Shown: positions 27,387-36,581, counted from the first letter of the stretch. The stretch is 64,000 bases of DNA from Mucilaginibacter limnophilus (GCF_004005815.1 NZ_SACK01000001.1:310001-374000), one strand, 5' to 3'. Notes: generated by a model not told the origin, from the sequence alone. Program-made: numbers and translations.

Positions 27387-28220
27387 ATGAAAACAGACAC
27401 CCTTACAGGCATTACAACCGAACAACTGGACGAACTGATTGGCCTGATAAAAGGGGTACATGGTTTTGACTTCGGCGACTATAGCAAGGCTTCATTAAAA
27501 CGACGTGTCACCCGGGTGATCAACCTGAAAAAACTTGGTTTTTACGACTTGAAACATATGCTGGTAAACGATGCTGACTTTTTTCAGCATTTTTTGGAAG
27601 AGGTTACCGTGAACGTTACCGAAATGTTTCGTGATCCTACCTTTTACAAAGGCTTATGTTCGCAGGTTGTGCCATACCTGTCAACTTATCAGCATATAAA
27701 AATATGGAGCGCGGGTTGCTCCTCGGGTGAGGAAGTTTACTCACTGGCCATACTGATGCGTGAAGCCGGCTTAAAACGAAAGTCATTTATTTACGGCACC
27801 GATATTAACACCGAGGTATTAAAAGAGGCACGCAAGGGCATATACAGCTTTAAGCGTATAAAAAGCTATGCCGAAAATTATGTGTTTGCAGGTTTCAATG
27901 GCTCGTTGACCGACCATTTTACGGTGATGTATGATGCCGCTACAATACATAATGAGTTAAAGCAGAATACGCTTTTTTCAGTGCATAACCTGGTGTCCGA
28001 CGGGGTGTTTAATGAATTTCAGATGATAGTTTGCCGGAATGTTTTCATTTACTTTGAAAGCAAATTGCAGGAGCATATACTGGACCTGTTTTATAATAGT
28101 TTATGCCCGCACGGTTTTTTATGTCTCGGCTCAAAAGAAACCATACGGTCAGACGCTTTTCGAAAAAAATTTAAAGTAATAAACAGCAGAGAGAACATTT
28201 ACCAAAAAATTGGCTCTTGA
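27387..28220 (+). CDS. cheR: CheR-type protein-glutamate O-methyltransferase
   Basis: Uses SAM to methylate glutamate side chains, normally on chemoreceptors. The 277 residues have the N-terminal helical domain (LKRRVTRVINLKKL, VTVNVTEMFRDPTFY with the T-F-R motif) and the SAM fold KIWSAGCSSGEEVYSLAILM. The late motif FQMIVCRNVFIYFE is also present. No TPR or receptor-tether domain. No methyl-accepting protein is encoded nearby. Starts 4 bp after the hybrid kinase and overlaps cheB, indicating one transcript. Confidence 0.93.
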   Translation: MKTDTLTGITTEQLDELIGLIKGVHGFDFGDYSKASLKRRVTRVINLKKLGFYDLKHMLVNDADFFQHFLEEVTVNVTEMFRDPTFYKGLCSQVVPYLSTYQHIKIWSAGCSSGEEVYSLAILMREAGLKRKSFIYGTDINTEVLKEARKGIYSFKRIKSYAENYVFAGFNGSLTDHFTVMYDAATIHNELKQNTLFSVHNLVSDGVFNEFQMIVCRNVFIYFESKLQEHILDLFYNSLCPHGFLCLGSKETIRSDAFRKKFKVINSRENIYQKIGS

Positions 28221-28797
28221 AAAATCTATAATACAGCATTGGCGTGATACTGATATAGTATTGCTGGGCGGTTCTGCAGGCTCATTTAAGCTGTTTTATC
28301 AGATTGTTAAAAGTATCGATCCTGATATAAATAAAGCGATAGTGATTGTAATGCATCGCAAAAAGAATTATTTCAGTGAAATTGAAAAACTTTTTTCTGA
28401 ACACTCCCGTATATATCTCAAGGAAATAGCAGACAAGGATGTTATATCAAAAAACGCTGTTTATCTGGCTCCTGCAAATTACCATACGCTATTTGAAAAC
28501 GAAGGTTATTTTAGTTTAGACGTTTCAGAAGCGGTTTGGTATTCAAAACCCTCTATAGATGTAACGTTTGAAAGTGCTGCTGATATTTATGGCGAACGCT
28601 GTGCCGCTATACTTGTGTCAGGAGCAAATCAGGATGGCGCAGAAGGATTGTTAAAAATAAAAAGTAATGGTGGCCTTGCCATTGTTCAAGACCCGCGCGA
28701 CGCTGAAATGGCCGAAATGCCACAGTCGGCCATAGATATTAACGCCGCCGGATACATACTTAGCACAGCACAAATTTTAGAATTGATCAGATCATAA
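28210..28797 (+). CDS. cheB: CheB-type methylesterase, stand-alone catalytic domain
   Basis: Removes methyl groups (or deamidates Gln) on CheR targets. The 195 residues correspond only to the catalytic domain; the usual N-terminal receiver is absent. Catalytic triad positions are visible: Ser in GGSAGS, His in VMHRKK, Asp in SGANQDGAEGL. The PQSAIDINAAGYIL end motif is present. Translation probably starts at TTG 28210, 11 bp inside cheR; no in-frame ATG gives a full domain. Control may come from the receivers of the neighbouring kinases. Confidence 0.88.
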   Translation: MALEKSIIQHWRDTDIVLLGGSAGSFKLFYQIVKSIDPDINKAIVIVMHRKKNYFSEIEKLFSEHSRIYLKEIADKDVISKNAVYLAPANYHTLFENEGYFSLDVSEAVWYSKPSIDVTFESAADIYGERCAAILVSGANQDGAEGLLKIKSNGGLAIVQDPRDAEMAEMPQSAIDINAAGYILSTAQILELIRS

Positions 28798-28837
28798 TTT
28801 TTTCCGTTGACCCCCTCACCTCAAGCACAATTAACAA

Positions 28838-30781
28838 ATGACCCCTGTTAATATTCTTATTGTTGATGACAGGCCCGAGAACATTATTGCACTCGAAGCG
28901 CTGCTAAAGCGCGATGATGTACGCCTGTTTACCACAACTTCCCCTAACGAAGCGCTTAAGCTTGCCTGGGAAAACCAGATTGCTATAGCGCTTATTGACG
29001 TTCAGATGCCCGAAATGGATGGCTTTGAACTGGCCGAAATGCTTAAATCGAACCCGCGTACCCGCAACATACTGGTGATATTTGTTACCGCAATATCAAA
29101 AGAAGCCAAGTATGTTGTTAAAGGCCTGGGAGCCGGCGCGGTTGACTACTTATACAAACCGCTCGACCCTTATATTACCGCCGCGAAGGTTGACGCGTTT
29201 ATACAACTTGCACGTTCAACTGAAGAGATCAAACAAAAGAATGAGGAGCTGCAAAACTATGCAACTGTAGTTAAAAACTCAGCCGATATTGTTTGTGCTA
29301 TTGATGCCAAAACGTTTCGTATAAAAAGTATTAATCCGTCGGTTGAAAAGATATTAGGTTACAAGCCGGAAGAAATGCTGAATACCAGTATTGCCGACAG
29401 GGTTATTGAAAGCGATAAGCCGTTTTTCAGGCGCAGGCTGGGTGAAATAGTAAAAGACAGCCTGAACTTTGCAGTTATTGAGTTTCAGGTAGAAACGTTT
29501 AACAAAACAGTTATCTGGGCCGAAAGCCGGGTGTCGTATCGCAACGGTACCTTGTTTATGAACATCAGCGATGTATCGCCCCAAAAGAGCTACCAGCAGC
29601 AGTTAATAAAATCAAAAGAAGCTTCGGACATTGCGCGTAAAGCCAAGGAGTCATTCCTTGCCAACATGAGCCATGAGTTGCGCACACCTATAAACGGGAT
29701 CTTAGGTATCACCAACTTATTACGCAAAACCGAGGTTGATGAGCAGCAAATGAGCCTGCTGAATTTACTTGAAGTATCGTCGCAATCACTGCTGGGTGTG
29801 GTGAATGACGTACTGGATATTTCGAAAATAGAAGCCGGAAAGTTCAGCATTGTGCGTGCTCCGGCTAATTTGCATGAGATACTGAAATCGGTTTACGGCC
29901 TGTTAAAATTTAAAGCTGATGAGCAAAACATCGAGTTTATGCTTGAAGTTGCCCCGGATGTGCCTGTAAACATCATGGTTGATTCATTACGTCTTAATCA
30001 GGTGTTAATGAACCTGTTGAGTAACGCCATTAAGTTTACAAAAAAAGGCTACGTTAAACTTTCGGTAAAAGTGCTTGAACGAAAGAGTGAAGACGTTAAG
30101 CTGGAGTTTTGTGTAAGCGACAGCGGCATCGGCATAGCCAAAGATAATCTCGACCGTATTTTCGATTCATTTGAGCAGGCTAAAGATGATACTACCTTAA
30201 AATATGGTGGAACGGGACTTGGCTTAGCTATCGTTAAAAAACTTACCGAACTAAAAGGCGGCGAACTGCTGGTAAGCAGCGAAGTAGACAAAGGAAGCGA
30301 GTTTAGGTTTATTAACTGGTATACTATTGCTGCAAAACCTGTTGAAAAAACAGTTTCAAGGCCATCAGAAAAACTTTTGCCTTTTAACAATATTAGCGTA
30401 CTTGTGGCAGAAGACAATACCGTAAACCAGTTTATGATATCAAAACTGCTTAAAGATTGGAATGCTGTTGTAGATATTGTTGACAACGGCCGTAAGGTAC
30501 TTACAAAGCTGCAGGAGAATGATTATGATATCATTTTAATGGATACTCATATGCCTGAAATGGATGGTTATGAAGCCGCTCGAAGCATACGTATTGATTT
30601 TGCCGAGCCAAAGCGCAGTATCCCTATCATCTCGTTATCAGCCGCTACTTTAGATCATGAACAGCAGGAGGCTATTGCCGCGGGTATGAACGATGTGCTG
30701 TCAAAGCCTTTCCAGCCATATCAGCTGCATGAAAAGATTAGTCGTCTGGTAAAAAATAAGAGCCTTAAAAAGCCAGTTTAG
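28838..30781 (+). CDS. Response regulator-hybrid histidine kinase, REC-PAS-kinase-REC
   Basis: A 647-residue soluble kinase. N-terminal receiver (about 1-120, acceptor D54 in LIDVQMPEMDGFE), a short coiled coil, a PAS domain (about 143-250), then HisKA with H279 in NMSHELRTP. The HATPase follows (NLLSNAIKF, DSGIGIA, GGTGLGLA), and a C-terminal receiver has D569 in MDTHMPEMDGYE. No membrane segment, so it likely reads the output of the upstream hybrid kinase. Last gene of the signalling module; it overlaps convergent ogt by 17 bp. Confidence 0.94.
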   Translation: MTPVNILIVDDRPENIIALEALLKRDDVRLFTTTSPNEALKLAWENQIAIALIDVQMPEMDGFELAEMLKSNPRTRNILVIFVTAISKEAKYVVKGLGAGAVDYLYKPLDPYITAAKVDAFIQLARSTEEIKQKNEELQNYATVVKNSADIVCAIDAKTFRIKSINPSVEKILGYKPEEMLNTSIADRVIESDKPFFRRRLGEIVKDSLNFAVIEFQVETFNKTVIWAESRVSYRNGTLFMNISDVSPQKSYQQQLIKSKEASDIARKAKESFLANMSHELRTPINGILGITNLLRKTEVDEQQMSLLNLLEVSSQSLLGVVNDVLDISKIEAGKFSIVRAPANLHEILKSVYGLLKFKADEQNIEFMLEVAPDVPVNIMVDSLRLNQVLMNLLSNAIKFTKKGYVKLSVKVLERKSEDVKLEFCVSDSGIGIAKDNLDRIFDSFEQAKDDTTLKYGGTGLGLAIVKKLTELKGGELLVSSEVDKGSEFRFINWYTIAAKPVEKTVSRPSEKLLPFNNISVLVAEDNTVNQFMISKLLKDWNAVVDIVDNGRKVLTKLQENDYDIILMDTHMPEMDGYEAARSIRIDFAEPKRSIPIISLSAATLDHEQQEAIAAGMNDVLSKPFQPYQLHEKISRLVKNKSLKKPV

Positions 30782-31250
30782 TTTGGCCGGTTCCTATTGT
30801 GCGGGCTTCGTGTTCAAGTAACCACTGCTTGCGCCATAAGCCTCCGGCATAACCGGTAAGGCTGCCGTTGCTGCCGATAACACGGTGACAGGGCACCACA
30901 ATCCACAAGTTGTTTTTGCCGTTGGCCGAAGCAATGGCCCGTATAGCAAGCGGATCATTCATCGCCCTCGACATGGCGCCGTAACTGGTGGTAGTGCCAT
31001 AGGGTATTTGCAGCAGGTACTGCCAAACCCTCTGCTGAAATGCTGTTCCCGGTTGATTGATGGGGAAATCAAACACCATTCGTTTTCCCTCAAAATACTC
31101 ATCAAACTGCAGCGAAACAGTTTTTAATAATTCAGTCTCAGGCTCATTCGCTTCCAGTTCTTCATCCCTGATAGAAATAGACACAATTGCTCCATCTTCC
31201 TCAATTATCCGGGCAATGCCAACAGGGGTTTTATAATATAACACAGGCAT
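30765..31250 (-). CDS. ogt: Methylated-DNA--protein-cysteine methyltransferase
   Basis: Suicide repair protein that transfers the methyl group of O6-methylguanine to its own cysteine. The 161 residues contain the active site VVPCHRVIGSNGSLTGYAGG, the preceding helix AIRAIASANGKNN (minor-groove binding), and FQQRVWQYLLQIPYGTTTSY. No Ada regulatory domain. The 3' end overlaps the convergent kinase gene by 17 bp. Confidence 0.93.
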   Translation of the reverse strand: MPVLYYKTPVGIARIIEEDGAIVSISIRDEELEANEPETELLKTVSLQFDEYFEGKRMVFDFPINQPGTAFQQRVWQYLLQIPYGTTTSYGAMSRAMNDPLAIRAIASANGKNNLWIVVPCHRVIGSNGSLTGYAGGLWRKQWLLEHEARTIGTGQTKLAF

Positions 31251-31264
31251 AAGGTAAAAGTAGC

Positions 31265-31346
31265 ATTAGTGATTGGAGATCAAAAATTAGAGATTAGTCG
31301 AAACCATGCAGATATAGTTGCTAACCTCCAATCTCTACTCACTAAT
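31265..31346. repeat. Word-type inverted repeat between ogt and ccmB
   Basis: GATTGGAG (31271-31278) pairs with CTCCAATC (31326-31333), and ATTAGT with ACTAAT further out. The interval is made of AGATTAGT/ATTAGAG words. It lies just upstream of the ccmB promoter element. Confidence 0.5.
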
Positions 31347-31349
31347 ATC

Positions 31350-31357
31350 TATATTTG
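31350..31357 (+). promoter_or_regulatory. -7 element of ccmB, leaderless spacing
   Basis: TATATTTG ends 6 bp before the ATG at 31364. Confidence 0.5.
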
Positions 31358-31363
31358 TAATCC

Positions 31364-32047
31364 ATGGAATTGTATAAACAGACACTCAGCCTGCTTAAAA
31401 AAGAAATATTGCTTGAATGGCGCTCAAAATATGCTTTTAACGGCGTGTTGCTGTATGTGGTATCTACTGTGTTTGTTTGTTATATCTCCTTCAATCTAAC
31501 TCCTGGCTTCAGCGGCAGCAATGGTTATAAAATAGTTTGGAACGTGCTGTTCTGGGTAATCATGCTGTTCGCCTCAGTTAATGCTATCGCCAAAAGCTTT
31601 ATGCAGGAAAGTAAAAGCCGTTTGCTGTACTATTACTCCATTGCCGGTCCGCAGGCTATTATCTTGTCAAAAATTATTTATAACATATTGCTGATGGCTT
31701 TATTAAGCACATTGGCTATAATTATCTACATCATTTTCTTCAAAAACGTAGTGGGAGACCCGCTGATGTATTTCATATCTGTGCTGACAGGAAGTATCAG
31801 TTTTTCAACAGTGTTTACCATGATATCGGCCATTGCTTCAAAAGCAGGCAATAACGGTACACTGATGGCTATTCTGAGTTTTCCTGTGATTATTCCGGTG
31901 ATACTGGTGCTTATCCGCCTAAGCAAAAACGCCATGGACGGTTTAGAACGCAGCCTTAACTACGGACACTTTGAGGTACTGTTTGCTATAAATGCTATTG
32001 TAGTAGCTACATCATTATTGCTTTTTCCTTACTTATGGCGCGATTAA
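31364..32047 (+). CDS. ccmB: Heme ABC exporter membrane subunit CcmB
   Basis: Membrane subunit of the CcmAB complex that drives heme release from CcmE in cytochrome c maturation. The 227 residues form about six transmembrane helices. The N-terminal LLKKEILLEWRSKYAFNGVL and the loop SFMQESKSRLLYYYSIAGPQ match CcmB. No ccmA is seen upstream or downstream, so the ATPase must be elsewhere in the genome. The next gene overlaps it by 13 bp. Confidence 0.92.
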   Translation: MELYKQTLSLLKKEILLEWRSKYAFNGVLLYVVSTVFVCYISFNLTPGFSGSNGYKIVWNVLFWVIMLFASVNAIAKSFMQESKSRLLYYYSIAGPQAIILSKIIYNILLMALLSTLAIIIYIIFFKNVVGDPLMYFISVLTGSISFSTVFTMISAIASKAGNNGTLMAILSFPVIIPVILVLIRLSKNAMDGLERSLNYGHFEVLFAINAIVVATSLLLFPYLWRD

Positions 32048-33219
32048 GGGTAATCCTGCTTATACTCACTTTGTGTGTCGGGTACATGTCGTCTCGTGCG
32101 CAAGGAACAATTGCAGGCAAAATTGTCAGCGCGGTTAATAAAAGCGGACTATCAGGAGCAAGCGTCTTCCTGAACAATGCGACCCTTGGTACCACTACAG
32201 ATAATAACGGAAATTTCACATTGAGAAATGTAAGACCCGGGCAATATCAGCTTGTGGTTTCAAACGTTGGTTTCGAGGAGCATATGCAAACCATTATGGT
32301 TAATAACACGCTGCTCAACCTGAACAATATCGAGCTACTGCCCAAGGTTACCGAACTGCGTCCGGTGATCATCACAACCAATGCCGACTGGAAGAAAAAC
32401 TATGAGTCGTTCAAAAAAGACTTTATTGGTACTTCTGATAATGCAAAGCAATGTAAAGTTGTAAATCCAAGGGTAGTAAGCCTGGCTTATTATGGCTCAA
32501 AGCGTTTGCTTGAGGCTTATGCGGATGAGTTTTTAGTAGTAGAGAACCATGCCCTGGGTTACAGGGTAAAGTACCTGATAAAAGATTTCAAAAGCGACAA
32601 GATAGCCAACATCATATCATACCAGGGCAAAGCGCTTTTTGAAGAACTGCCCGGCAGCGACGTTCAGAAAAAGAAGTGGAAAGAGAAGCGCGACCAAGCC
32701 TATTACGGTTCGCCGCAGCATTTTTACCGGTCGTTATATGCCAATGAGCTTACCAAAAGCGGCTTTTTGGTGTATGACTTTACCCGCGACCCTAACCCTC
32801 AGCGTCCGCCTGACGATGTAATTCAGCGGAAGCTGAAACAGTTCAAAGGCAATGCCGATTCAACAAGGTTTTGGGCTGATAAGATCAATCTACCCAAATA
32901 CACTAATGAGCAATTGTACCGTACGCCGCTGCAGGCTAACCAGATAGCTTTTAGCACTGAGGAGCCGGGCATATTTGCTATAACTGCCAAAAGTCATTTG
33001 CTGTACGTTATATACACCAAACGGCACGAGGAAGCCGATTTTAGGGAATTATACCGTCCGCTCGATATGGAAAACTTCGAGACAAGTGTAATTAAACTCT
33101 ATAAAAAGGTCGCTTTCTTTGACATGAATGGAATTATTATCAGCGAAGCGCCTTTATATGAAGGCACATGGTCAAAAGCAAAACTTGCCGAACTGCTGCC
33201 GGTTGATTATATGCCTTAA
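32035..33219 (+). CDS. Secreted protein with carboxypeptidase-regulatory-like domain
   Basis: A 394-residue exported protein. A signal peptide (about residues 1-23, LRVILLILTLCVGYMSSRAQ) is followed by a carboxypeptidase-D regulatory-like beta-sandwich (about 24-100: GTIAGKIVSAVNKSGLSGAS, NNATLGTTTDNNGNFTLRNV). A roughly 290-residue C-terminal region of unknown fold follows. There is no TonB-dependent receptor barrel. It overlaps ccmB by 13 bp, so it is translated from the ccm message; whether it helps cytochrome assembly is unknown. Confidence 0.8.
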   Translation: MARLRVILLILTLCVGYMSSRAQGTIAGKIVSAVNKSGLSGASVFLNNATLGTTTDNNGNFTLRNVRPGQYQLVVSNVGFEEHMQTIMVNNTLLNLNNIELLPKVTELRPVIITTNADWKKNYESFKKDFIGTSDNAKQCKVVNPRVVSLAYYGSKRLLEAYADEFLVVENHALGYRVKYLIKDFKSDKIANIISYQGKALFEELPGSDVQKKKWKEKRDQAYYGSPQHFYRSLYANELTKSGFLVYDFTRDPNPQRPPDDVIQRKLKQFKGNADSTRFWADKINLPKYTNEQLYRTPLQANQIAFSTEEPGIFAITAKSHLLYVIYTKRHEEADFRELYRPLDMENFETSVIKLYKKVAFFDMNGIIISEAPLYEGTWSKAKLAELLPVDYMP

Positions 33220-33289
33220 TGGTCCTTAAGTCATAGTCAGTTTATCACTACTCACTTAATCAACCATTCACCCAATCAACTAAAATAAC

Positions 33290-33297
33290 TACATTTG
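33290..33297 (+). promoter_or_regulatory. -7 element upstream of ccmC
   Basis: TACATTTG lies 14 bp before the ATG at 33312, preceded by ACTACTCACTTAATCAACCA-type words also found at 40351. Confidence 0.4.
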
Positions 33298-33311
33298 TCA
33301 CCTAAATAATT

Positions 33312-33983
33312 ATGAAATTCATTTATCAATGGTGGTGGAAGGTGCTTGCAGTAGTTACTGTGTTGTACACGCTTGTCGCCGGATTTTTAGGCGGTGTGCC
33401 GCGTTTGTTTATTCTGCACGAAACTATACGCAACACCTATTTTCACGTGCCAATGTGGATGGCCATGTTCACCGTATTTACCATATCTGTTATTTATAGC
33501 ATAAAATACCTTAACAGCGGTAAAGAAGAGCACGACCTGATTGCCGTTGAATGTGCCAATACAGGTGTTTTCTTTTTTGTGCTTGGATTGATAACCGGCA
33601 TGATATGGGCCAAAAGCACCTGGGGTGAATATTGGAGTAACGACCCGAAGCAAAACAGCGCCGCAATAGCCTTCCTGCTATATTGCGCTTACCTGGTGTT
33701 GCGTAATGCTATTGATGAGGAACAAAAACGAGCCAAAATATCAGCTATATATAACATTTTCGCTTTCCCTATCATGATTGTGCTGATTATGGTGCTGCCC
33801 CGTATGACCGACTCGCTGCACCCGGGCAACGGCGGCAACCCGGCCTTTGGTAAACTGGATATGGATAACCGTATGCGTTTGGTTCTATATCCCGCGTTTA
33901 TTGCCTGGAGCCTGATTGGCTTATGGATTGCCACGCTGCGTTACCGCATCAGGCTGATTGAATACAAACAGAACACCCTTTAA
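33312..33983 (+). CDS. ccmC: Heme exporter protein CcmC
   Basis: Binds heme in the periplasm-facing membrane and hands it to CcmE. The 223 residues include six transmembrane helices and the tryptophan-rich WWD-type motif WAKSTWGEYWSNDPKQN at about residues 98-114. Flanking histidines are at HVPMWMAMF and LHPGNGGNP. It is followed by ccmD after 5 bp. Confidence 0.94.
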   Translation: MKFIYQWWWKVLAVVTVLYTLVAGFLGGVPRLFILHETIRNTYFHVPMWMAMFTVFTISVIYSIKYLNSGKEEHDLIAVECANTGVFFFVLGLITGMIWAKSTWGEYWSNDPKQNSAAIAFLLYCAYLVLRNAIDEEQKRAKISAIYNIFAFPIMIVLIMVLPRMTDSLHPGNGGNPAFGKLDMDNRMRLVLYPAFIAWSLIGLWIATLRYRIRLIEYKQNTL

Positions 33984-33988
33984 TTAAG

Positions 33989-34198
33989 ATGAAGAAACTA
34001 TTCTCCCTTATAATTTTACTGCTAAGTTTCACTGTTACTATGGCGCAGGATGATGCCGGTGTTGAAATGGCCGACGTAATGCGCAGCTCGGGTAAGATCT
34101 ACGTTGTGGTATCTACATTAGTCATAGTTTTTATCGGCCTGGCCATTTATTTGTTCTCAATAGACAGGCGATTAAAAAAAATCGAAAACGAAAAATAG
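33989..34198 (+). CDS. ccmD: CcmD family protein
   Basis: A 69-residue small membrane protein. The N-terminus is signal-like (KKLFSLIILLLSFTVTMAQ), then a single helix (about 38-58, IYVVVSTLVIVFIGLAIYLF) and the basic SIDRRLKKIENEK tail typical of CcmD, which stabilises the CcmABC-CcmE complex. Position directly behind ccmC supports the call. The extra exported N-terminus is the Bacteroidota form of the family. Confidence 0.8.
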   Translation: MKKLFSLIILLLSFTVTMAQDDAGVEMADVMRSSGKIYVVVSTLVIVFIGLAIYLFSIDRRLKKIENEK

Positions 34199-34281
34199 TT
34201 CAAAAATTAAATCTATGTTGTTTAAACATTGATTTGATTTGCTTGTTAACTGGTGTAGCCCGCACACTAAGCGGTTTGCTA

Positions 34282-34314
34282 TTTGCACATGTGCTAAAAA
34301 TTGTGTCAACTTTG
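34282..34314 (+). promoter_or_regulatory. Probable promoter of gdhA
   Basis: TTTG at 34282-34285, 21-bp spacer, CAACTTTG at 34307-34314 (one mismatch to TAnnTTTG), about 40 bp ahead of the ATG. Confidence 0.4.
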
Positions 34315-34353
34315 CACGGTTTTAACACCAGTTCGTTTACTTAAATATATTAT

Positions 34354-35784
34354 ATGGCTGACTATAATCTTAATGCCGACAATACACATTTCTTTGCCGA
34401 CGTATGCAAAAACTTCGATTACGCGGCACAATTCACAAAACATGATGCCGGACTGCTCGACCAGATAAAATCGTGCAACAGCGTTTACCGCTTCCGTTTC
34501 CCAATACGTAAAGGCGACGGCTTCGAGGTAATTGACGCATGGCGCGTTGAGCACTCGCAGCACCAGTCGCCCACTAAAGGAGGTATCCGTTATAGCGAAA
34601 TGGTTAACGAGGATGAAGTAATGGCGCTTGCTGCGCTGATGACTTACAAGTGCGCCATTGTTAACGTACCGTTCGGCGGAGCCAAAGGCGGTATCCGTAT
34701 CAATCCTAAAAATTATACTGTACAGGAGCTTGAAAATATTACCCGCCGTTACACAGTTGAACTTGCCAAAAAGAACTTTATCGGCCCCAGTATTGACGTA
34801 CCGGCACCTGACTATGGCACCGGTGAGCGTGAAATGAGCTGGATAGCCGACACCTATGCTACCATGAACCCCGGTCAGCTTGATGCAATGGGCTCGGTAA
34901 CCGGTAAACCTATATCATTACATGGTATCCAGGGCCGCCGGGAAGCAACCGGAAGGGGAGTAGCTATCGCGATACGCGAATGTGTTGATGTGGCTGAAGA
35001 TATGGAAAAACTGGGTCTAAGCACAGGTATCTCGGGCAAGCGCATTATTGTACAGGGCTTGGGTAATGTTGGTTATTACACTGCTAAATTTTTACAGGAA
35101 TACGGCGGTATCATTGTTGGCATTTGTGAATTTGAAGGTGCTATATATAATGCTAACGGCCTTGATGTAGAATCGGTATTCCAGCAACGTAAGTCAACCG
35201 GGTCGATATTGAACTATCCGGGTGTTACAGTGTTTAAAAACTCAGCCGAAGGTTTGGAGCAACCATGTGATATATTGGTACCTGCCGCCTTAGAAAACCA
35301 AATAACCGCCGAAAACGCAGGCCGGATACAGGCAAAGATCATCGCTGAAGGCGCTAACGGGCCTACAACGCCCGAAGCTGAGTCGATATTTTATGCCAAA
35401 GGCGGGATTATTATTCCTGACATGTATGCCAATGCCGGTGGTGTAACCGTATCATATTTCGAGTGGTTAAAAAACCTGTCGCATGTGGCATTCGGCCGTA
35501 TCAACCGCAGGTTTGAAGAAAACACCAACCTTAATATGGTAAACATGGTTGAAGGTATTACCGGTATTAAACTTTCACCTGTTCAACGTGCCACTATCGT
35601 TAAAGGTGCAAGTGAACTGGAACTGGTTAACTCAGGTTTGGAAGATACCATGATCCGCTCGTATCACGAAATACGTGAAACATTCAAAAACACTGAAAAG
35701 ATAGATACCCTGCGTACAGCAGCCTTTGTAGGCGCGATAAATAAGATCGCGGTATCATACCAAACACTTGGTGTTTGGCCGTAA
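34354..35784 (+). CDS. gdhA: Glutamate dehydrogenase (Glu/Leu/Phe/Val family)
   Basis: Interconverts glutamate and 2-oxoglutarate plus ammonia. The 476 residues contain the glutamate-binding start [10 protein letters not shown], the catalytic lysine in [29 protein letters not shown], the Rossmann motif [16 protein letters not shown], and the late motif [18 protein letters not shown]. It is hexameric-type length. It has its own promoter and a terminator and is therefore a separate unit placed between ccmD and ccmE. Confidence 0.95.
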   Translation: MADYNLNADNTHFFADVCKNFDYAAQFTKHDAGLLDQIKSCNSVYRFRFPIRKGDGFEVIDAWRVEHSQHQSPTKGGIRYSEMVNEDEVMALAALMTYKCAIVNVPFGGAKGGIRINPKNYTVQELENITRRYTVELAKKNFIGPSIDVPAPDYGTGEREMSWIADTYATMNPGQLDAMGSVTGKPISLHGIQGRREATGRGVAIAIRECVDVAEDMEKLGLSTGISGKRIIVQGLGNVGYYTAKFLQEYGGIIVGICEFEGAIYNANGLDVESVFQQRKSTGSILNYPGVTVFKNSAEGLEQPCDILVPAALENQITAENAGRIQAKIIAEGANGPTTPEAESIFYAKGGIIIPDMYANAGGVTVSYFEWLKNLSHVAFGRINRRFEENTNLNMVNMVEGITGIKLSPVQRATIVKGASELELVNSGLEDTMIRSYHEIRETFKNTEKIDTLRTAAFVGAINKIAVSYQTLGVWP

Positions 35785-35810
35785 ATACACCATAAATTTT
35801 AATTTATAAG

Positions 35811-35840
35811 CGCTGTTGTCTTTGGGCAATAGCGTTTTTT
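35811..35840 (+). terminator. Intrinsic terminator of gdhA
   Basis: CGCTGTTG pairs with CAATAGCG (8 bp including one G-U) across a loop of 8, followed by TTTTTT, 27 bp after the stop codon. Confidence 0.65.
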
Positions 35841-35850
35841 GCTTTTTAAG

Positions 35851-35931
35851 GGCGTTCCCTTTGGGGCAGGCTTTCCGCTCATACCCCTGCAGGCTTTAGC
35901 CACGGGCCGGTATCCGCTGCAATCCTTAATG
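35851..35931. repeat. Long intergenic repeat, copy A
   Basis: About 80 bp beginning GGCGTTCCCTTTGGGGCAGG and including CCCTGCAGGCTTTAGCCA and GGGCCGGTATCCG. It is closely related to 62956-63032. In both places a GTCATCCTGAGC hairpin follows about 90-120 bp later. Confidence 0.75.
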
Positions 35932-36053
35932 CCATTGTCCTGACATTGATTTACGAGGGCTAAAAGATGACATGATTTTATTTGCCATTGTGAAGGAGAT
36001 GCCTGAACTGCTTTTTTTGATTTTTGATTACGCTGATTTCTTACCTCTTATGT

Positions 36054-36113
36054 GTCATCCTGAGCGTAGCGAAGGATCTATTCGCCGCCAGATGCTTCGT
36101 TCCTCAGCATGAC
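36054..36113. repeat. REP-like element, GTCATCCTGAGC family
   Basis: Left arm GTCATCCTGAGCGTAGCGAA, right arm TTCGTTCCTCAGCATGAC, 60 bp. The relative is at 63123-63182. Confidence 0.75.
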
Positions 36114-36258
36114 AAAAAAGGAAAATAGTAGAAAAAGAACCATACAATCGCTTAATGCACACTTAAAAAAAGATGCGGCATCGTAATGCCGGATGGGCAG
36201 AGGCATTGCTTTGGCAGTAACATTGGCCGGCAGTGCGCAGCCGCGAGGTTTCTTTTTG

Positions 36259-36404
36259 GTTGCTTTTTCTTTTCCGGCAAAAGAAAAAGTAACATCCACT
36301 GGCTTAAATAAAGTGGAAAGCCATTGCTAACGGAGCACTGTAGCCCCACCTGACAACTTACTGTAATTGAATAGCCTGTACAAACCCTCTCCAATGGAGA
36401 GGGT
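36259..36404. repeat. Hairpin plus CCCTCTCC palindrome module
   Basis: GTTGCTTTTTCTTTT (36259-36273) pairs with AAAAGAAAAAGTAAC (36279-36293, one mismatch) over a CCGGC loop. It is followed by AACATCCACTGGC and CTAACGGAGC, then the palindrome ACCCTCTCCAATGGAGAGGG (36384 on). These are the same words as in 21116-21370. Confidence 0.65.
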
Positions 36405-36446
36405 AGCAATGGCAGTGAGTTATCATAAACATTAATGGTTGACATG

Positions 36447-36477
36447 CACCGTGCTTCAGTGCAACTGAAGCACGGTG
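36447..36477. repeat. Perfect 14-bp hairpin leading into the 9-bp tandem array
   Basis: CACCGTGCTTCAGT, loop GCA, ACTGAAGCACGGTG. The last bases of the right arm (GGTG) are the first bases of the repeat unit. Confidence 0.85.
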
Positions 36478-36581
36478 TTGACGGTGTTGACGGTGTTGAC
36501 GGTGTTGACGGTGTTGACGGTGTTGACGGTGTTGACGGTGTTGACGGTGTTGACGGTGTTGACGGTGTTGACGGTGTTGAC
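36474..36581. repeat. Tandem array, 12 perfect copies of GGTGTTGAC
   Basis: Counted unit by unit: 108 bp, 12 exact 9-bp units, followed by a degenerate GGTGTATAC. A 14-bp palindrome TGTTGACGTCAACA at 36593-36606, made from the unit and its complement, closes the array. Unit length is a multiple of 3, so both strands show spurious low-complexity frames. Confidence 0.95.

Noticed and set aside
27387..28797. Chemotaxis operon
   Set aside because: CheR and CheB are present but there is no receptor, CheA, CheW or flagellar/pilus gene; the partners are hybrid kinases.
36474..36581. CRISPR-like array
   Set aside because: The units are 9 bp with no spacers between them and no cas genes; it is a simple tandem repeat.
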